A stretch of 43,566 nt of DNA. Source: an uncultured Eubacteriales bacterium (lineage in GTDB: Bacteria > Bacillota > Clostridia > Peptostreptococcales > Anaerovoracaceae). Shown one piece after another: positions 41,770-43,566 of this stretch. The stretch covers positions 1 through 43,566 of the forward strand of contig CACYFZ010000025.1 in assembly GCA_902773835.1 (NCBI GenBank). Direction: 5' to 3'. Both the position numbers and the translations under genes were made by a program. Every line of letters begins with the position of its first letter. The stretch's first letter is position 1. The notes below the pieces were generated by a model. That model ran no database searches. It saw nothing but the letters and a program-made list of their open reading frames with translations, and had not been told where the DNA came from.

Positions 41770-42537
41770 ATGAATTTTACTTCGGATGAAAAAGATTATA
41801 TAGAAGAAAACGAAGCCTATATACCGATTTCGGAGAGTGAAAAAAGGCTTATAGAATCTCCTGATGATATGCAGCTGAGACCCGATATGAAGCATTGCAT
41901 TTTCAGGGGTCTGGATTTGTCCGGCAGAAATCTGCGCGATTTGGACTTTTCACGCTCTACATTTGAGAACTGCGATCTTCGGGGGACAGACTTCAGCGGA
42001 TCCAGGATGGATAATGTTGCCTTCTATAATAATAAGCTCATCGGAATGAAGCTCTGCGGCTGCAAAGCCAGAGGTTGCAGTTTCAGATTTCAGGATATGA
42101 CTGATATAGATCTCAGAGGGGCCAATATATATGCGTCGGTTTTGGAAGATGCTATTAACCAGGACAAGGTAATCGTCGATGACAACACTAAGTGGTATAA
42201 GATGCGCTGCCCGGAAATAGGAGAGGCTTTCATTGCTTGGAAGTGCTGCACGGACCTCAGGGTTGTGATGATGCTTGTCCCGCGGGATGCAAAAAGATGT
42301 ATGGCGACAATGGAGACAGGCAGAGCTGAGAAAGTTAAGGTCCTGAAAATAACAAATATAGATGAGACGGAGAACTACAGCTGGGCGCAGTCAACCGTAG
42401 ATCCGGACTTCTACTACGAGGTCGGCAAGTGGATGGAGCCGGCCAACGGGTTCCAGGAAGACAGGTGGAAGGATTCATCACCCGGCATTCATTTCTTTCT
42501 CGACAGACAGCAATGTGTGGACTACCAGTCCAAATAG
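41770..42537 (+). CDS. Pentapeptide-repeat protein with DUF5758-like C-terminal domain
   Basis: A 255-residue soluble protein. Residues about 45-130 are pentapeptide repeats (LRDLDFSRSTFENCDLRGTD and later DIDLRGANIYAS), which fold as a right-handed quadrilateral beta helix. The C-terminal part (about 140-255) resembles DUF5758: GEAFIAWKCC, LVPRDAKRCMATMETGRAEK and VKVLKI, ending SPGIHFFLDRQQC. DUF5758 is frequent in phage and mobile contexts and its function is unknown to me. No ribosome site precedes ATG 41770, and a -10 box sits just before it, so the message may be leaderless. Upstream GTG 41755 would overlap that -10 box and is rejected. No phage gene lies near. Confidence 0.78.
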   Translation: MNFTSDEKDYIEENEAYIPISESEKRLIESPDDMQLRPDMKHCIFRGLDLSGRNLRDLDFSRSTFENCDLRGTDFSGSRMDNVAFYNNKLIGMKLCGCKARGCSFRFQDMTDIDLRGANIYASVLEDAINQDKVIVDDNTKWYKMRCPEIGEAFIAWKCCTDLRVVMMLVPRDAKRCMATMETGRAEKVKVLKITNIDETENYSWAQSTVDPDFYYEVGKWMEPANGFQEDRWKDSSPGIHFFLDRQQCVDYQSK

Positions 42538-42543
42538 CATCGC

Positions 42544-42572
42544 TTGAAACCGAATCATATGCGTGATACTAT
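42544..42572 (+). promoter_or_regulatory. Promoter of the DUF308 gene
   Basis: TTGAAA (42544-42549) and TACTAT (42567-42572) are separated by 17 bases, just behind the pentapeptide gene stop. Confidence 0.65.
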
Positions 42573-42598
42573 TAGGCGGTGCGAAAAGGAGATACTAA

Positions 42599-43333
42599 AT
42601 GAGAACAGTTATGCTCATCGCAAGTGTGGCGATGGTAGCTTCGGGAATATTCTGCGTTGCAAATTCAAGTGCGGCGTTTATATCTTTGGCCTTTGTAATA
42701 GGCGCGGTCTTCCTGATCATGGGAGTCTGTGAGATTATCATAGGGCGCAGAGCTGACTTTGAAAGAGATGAGACAGCAATAGGGCTTACAAAGGACGGAA
42801 TCAGATCGATTATAATCGGTCTGGTAATTATCAGCGGTCAGGTAAATGACGATATAGCCGCTCAGATGATATTCGGATTATATTTGGCTTTTGAAGGAGT
42901 GTATTCATTCAGAACGGATTGGCTGAATGTAACGCATGTTCCGAGAGACCAGAGGGTCAACATGACCATAAGCGCATTCATGCTTGTGATCGGAATCTAC
43001 ACCTTGTTTAACACCTCGGTGTTCAGGTTCCCCGTAATAATGCTTATAGGAATAGGCCTCGTCTTAATAGGCCTCAGACGATTTGCTCAATCATTTACGA
43101 TTGAGTACATAAGGCCAAGCTTCGTCACCGGAAACGAAGAGAAGCTTCGCGAGGCACAGGAAGAGGAAAAGCGTGCACTTGCCAAAGCCAAAGAAGGAAT
43201 CAGAGAGCAAAAAATAGCGCAAAGACGTATTAAAAAGATAGAAGAAGATATCGAAGCTGAGCAGGAAATGATGAAGGAAGCTCAGATAAGAAAAGAGGAG
43301 CGAGAGGTGGAAGAAAGCCTTGAAAAACAGTAA
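42599..43333 (+). CDS. DUF308/HdeD-like membrane protein with cytoplasmic coiled coil
   Basis: A 244-residue protein. The first 165 residues hold six hydrophobic segments in repeated pairs, with the GAVFLIMGVCEIIIGRRAD and ISAFMLVIGIYTLFNT text typical of DUF308 (HdeD family) repeats. From about residue 180 on, an almost fully charged helix follows (EEKLREAQEEEKRALAKAKE to the end), predicted as a coiled coil in the cytoplasm. Its function is unknown; HdeD itself is linked to acid stress in enterobacteria, but that does not transfer to this protein. AAAAGGAGATACTAA precedes the ATG. It ends before a clear terminator. Confidence 0.75.
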   Translation: MRTVMLIASVAMVASGIFCVANSSAAFISLAFVIGAVFLIMGVCEIIIGRRADFERDETAIGLTKDGIRSIIIGLVIISGQVNDDIAAQMIFGLYLAFEGVYSFRTDWLNVTHVPRDQRVNMTISAFMLVIGIYTLFNTSVFRFPVIMLIGIGLVLIGLRRFAQSFTIEYIRPSFVTGNEEKLREAQEEEKRALAKAKEGIREQKIAQRRIKKIEEDIEAEQEMMKEAQIRKEEREVEESLEKQ

Positions 43334-43374
43334 ACCTCTTTGCTGAGAAACATCGTGACAACACATAGAAATTG

Positions 43375-43398
43375 AAGGCCCTGATAAGGGCCTTTTTT
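43375..43398 (+). terminator. Intrinsic terminator of the DUF308 gene
   Basis: AAGGCCC (43375-43381) pairs with GGGCCTT (43388-43394) around a 6-base loop, followed by TTTT. Confidence 0.88.
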
Positions 43399-43434
43399 AA
43401 TCGAAAATTAAATAAATTTTTTTCAAAAAACTTG

Positions 43435-43463
43435 TTGACACTATATAGGTGTACGAGTATACT
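43435..43463 (+). promoter_or_regulatory. Very strong promoter with UP element, probably of an rRNA operon
   Basis: A consensus TTGACA (43435-43440) and TATACT (43458-43463) are separated by 17 bases. An A/T-only tract at about 43404-43430 matches an UP element. The following bases (ACATTGAAAACTTCATAGTG and a GCTGTC/GGCAGC hairpin) look like an rRNA leader, but the window ends before any rRNA sequence. Confidence 0.7.
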
Positions 43464-43566
43464 AATAAAGCTGTCGCTAAACGAGGCAGCGGAACATTGA
43501 AAACTTCATAGTGCAGAACAGTCTTGAAATTTAAAGGGTTACGGCCCTAAAAAAAGAAAGACTTTG

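Overview
The window reads as a chromosome segment of a strictly anaerobic, fermentative Clostridia-type Firmicute. The evidence is a pyruvate:ferredoxin oxidoreductase beside acetate kinase, a class II fructose-bisphosphate aldolase, group-II ECF transporter genes, a lysine riboswitch in front of an NhaC-type carrier, strong Gram-positive style ribosome sites, frequent GTG/TTG starts and many intrinsic terminators. A relative of the Mogibacterium/Anaerovoracaceae group is my guess only; no rRNA gene lies inside the window. Almost everything looks like core genome. Foreign or decaying pieces are few: an IS1182-like transposase remnant, a methyltransferase gene it cut, two blocks of intergenic repeats and a short insertion-like segment behind nifJ.

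Layout. 1-1194: end of tuf, a 0.7-kb intergenic region packed with inverted and tandem repeats, then trxA. 1399-7035: one tightly packed operon with an ornithine cyclodeaminase/mu-crystallin homologue, ecfA1-ecfA2-ecfT, a TrmB-aminotransferase fusion and a small SemiSWEET-like membrane protein. 7084-9470: tRNA-Gly(CCC), a glutathione peroxidase homologue, a run of small genes (GIY-YIG, GNAT-like, DUF3006-like, TIGR04076-like) and ridA. 9549-11794 (minus): a polar amino acid ABC importer. 12093-16234: a SARP-type response regulator, a LytS-like sensor kinase, an ArsP_2/manganese-type permease and a lysine-rich repeat membrane protein. 16260-17239: IS remnant and truncated methyltransferase. 17358-21722: a 1454-residue secreted MBG/YDG repeat protein. 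21847-23852: divergent response regulator and histidine kinase, the latter with a strongly folded leader. 23994-30044: ackA, nifJ, class II aldolase. 30090-34889: two fused ATPase-FtsX (MacB-like) ABC proteins. 35009-39794: glnS, an FHA-SEDS protein and its penicillin-binding protein. 39831-41708: lysine riboswitch and NhaC-family carrier. 41770-43333: pentapeptide/DUF5758 protein and a DUF308 membrane protein. 43435-43566: a very strong promoter and leader, probably of an rRNA operon that starts just beyond the window.

How the parts fit. nifJ and ackA turn pyruvate into acetyl-CoA and then acetate with ATP yield, the aldolase feeds them from glycolysis, and thioredoxin and the peroxidase homologue protect a cell with oxygen-labile iron-sulfur enzymes. 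The ECF module supplies vitamins or metals, the ABC importer and the riboswitch-controlled carrier supply amino acids. The FHA-SEDS/PBP pair is a wall-synthesis unit that is probably tuned by Ser/Thr phosphorylation. No CRISPR array, prophage or complete mobile element is visible. The most unusual items are the TrmB-aminotransferase fusion, the apparent ATA start of the FHA-SEDS gene, the membrane-anchored histone-like repeat protein, the 122-bp insertion-like segment after nifJ, and the repeat cluster before trxA.
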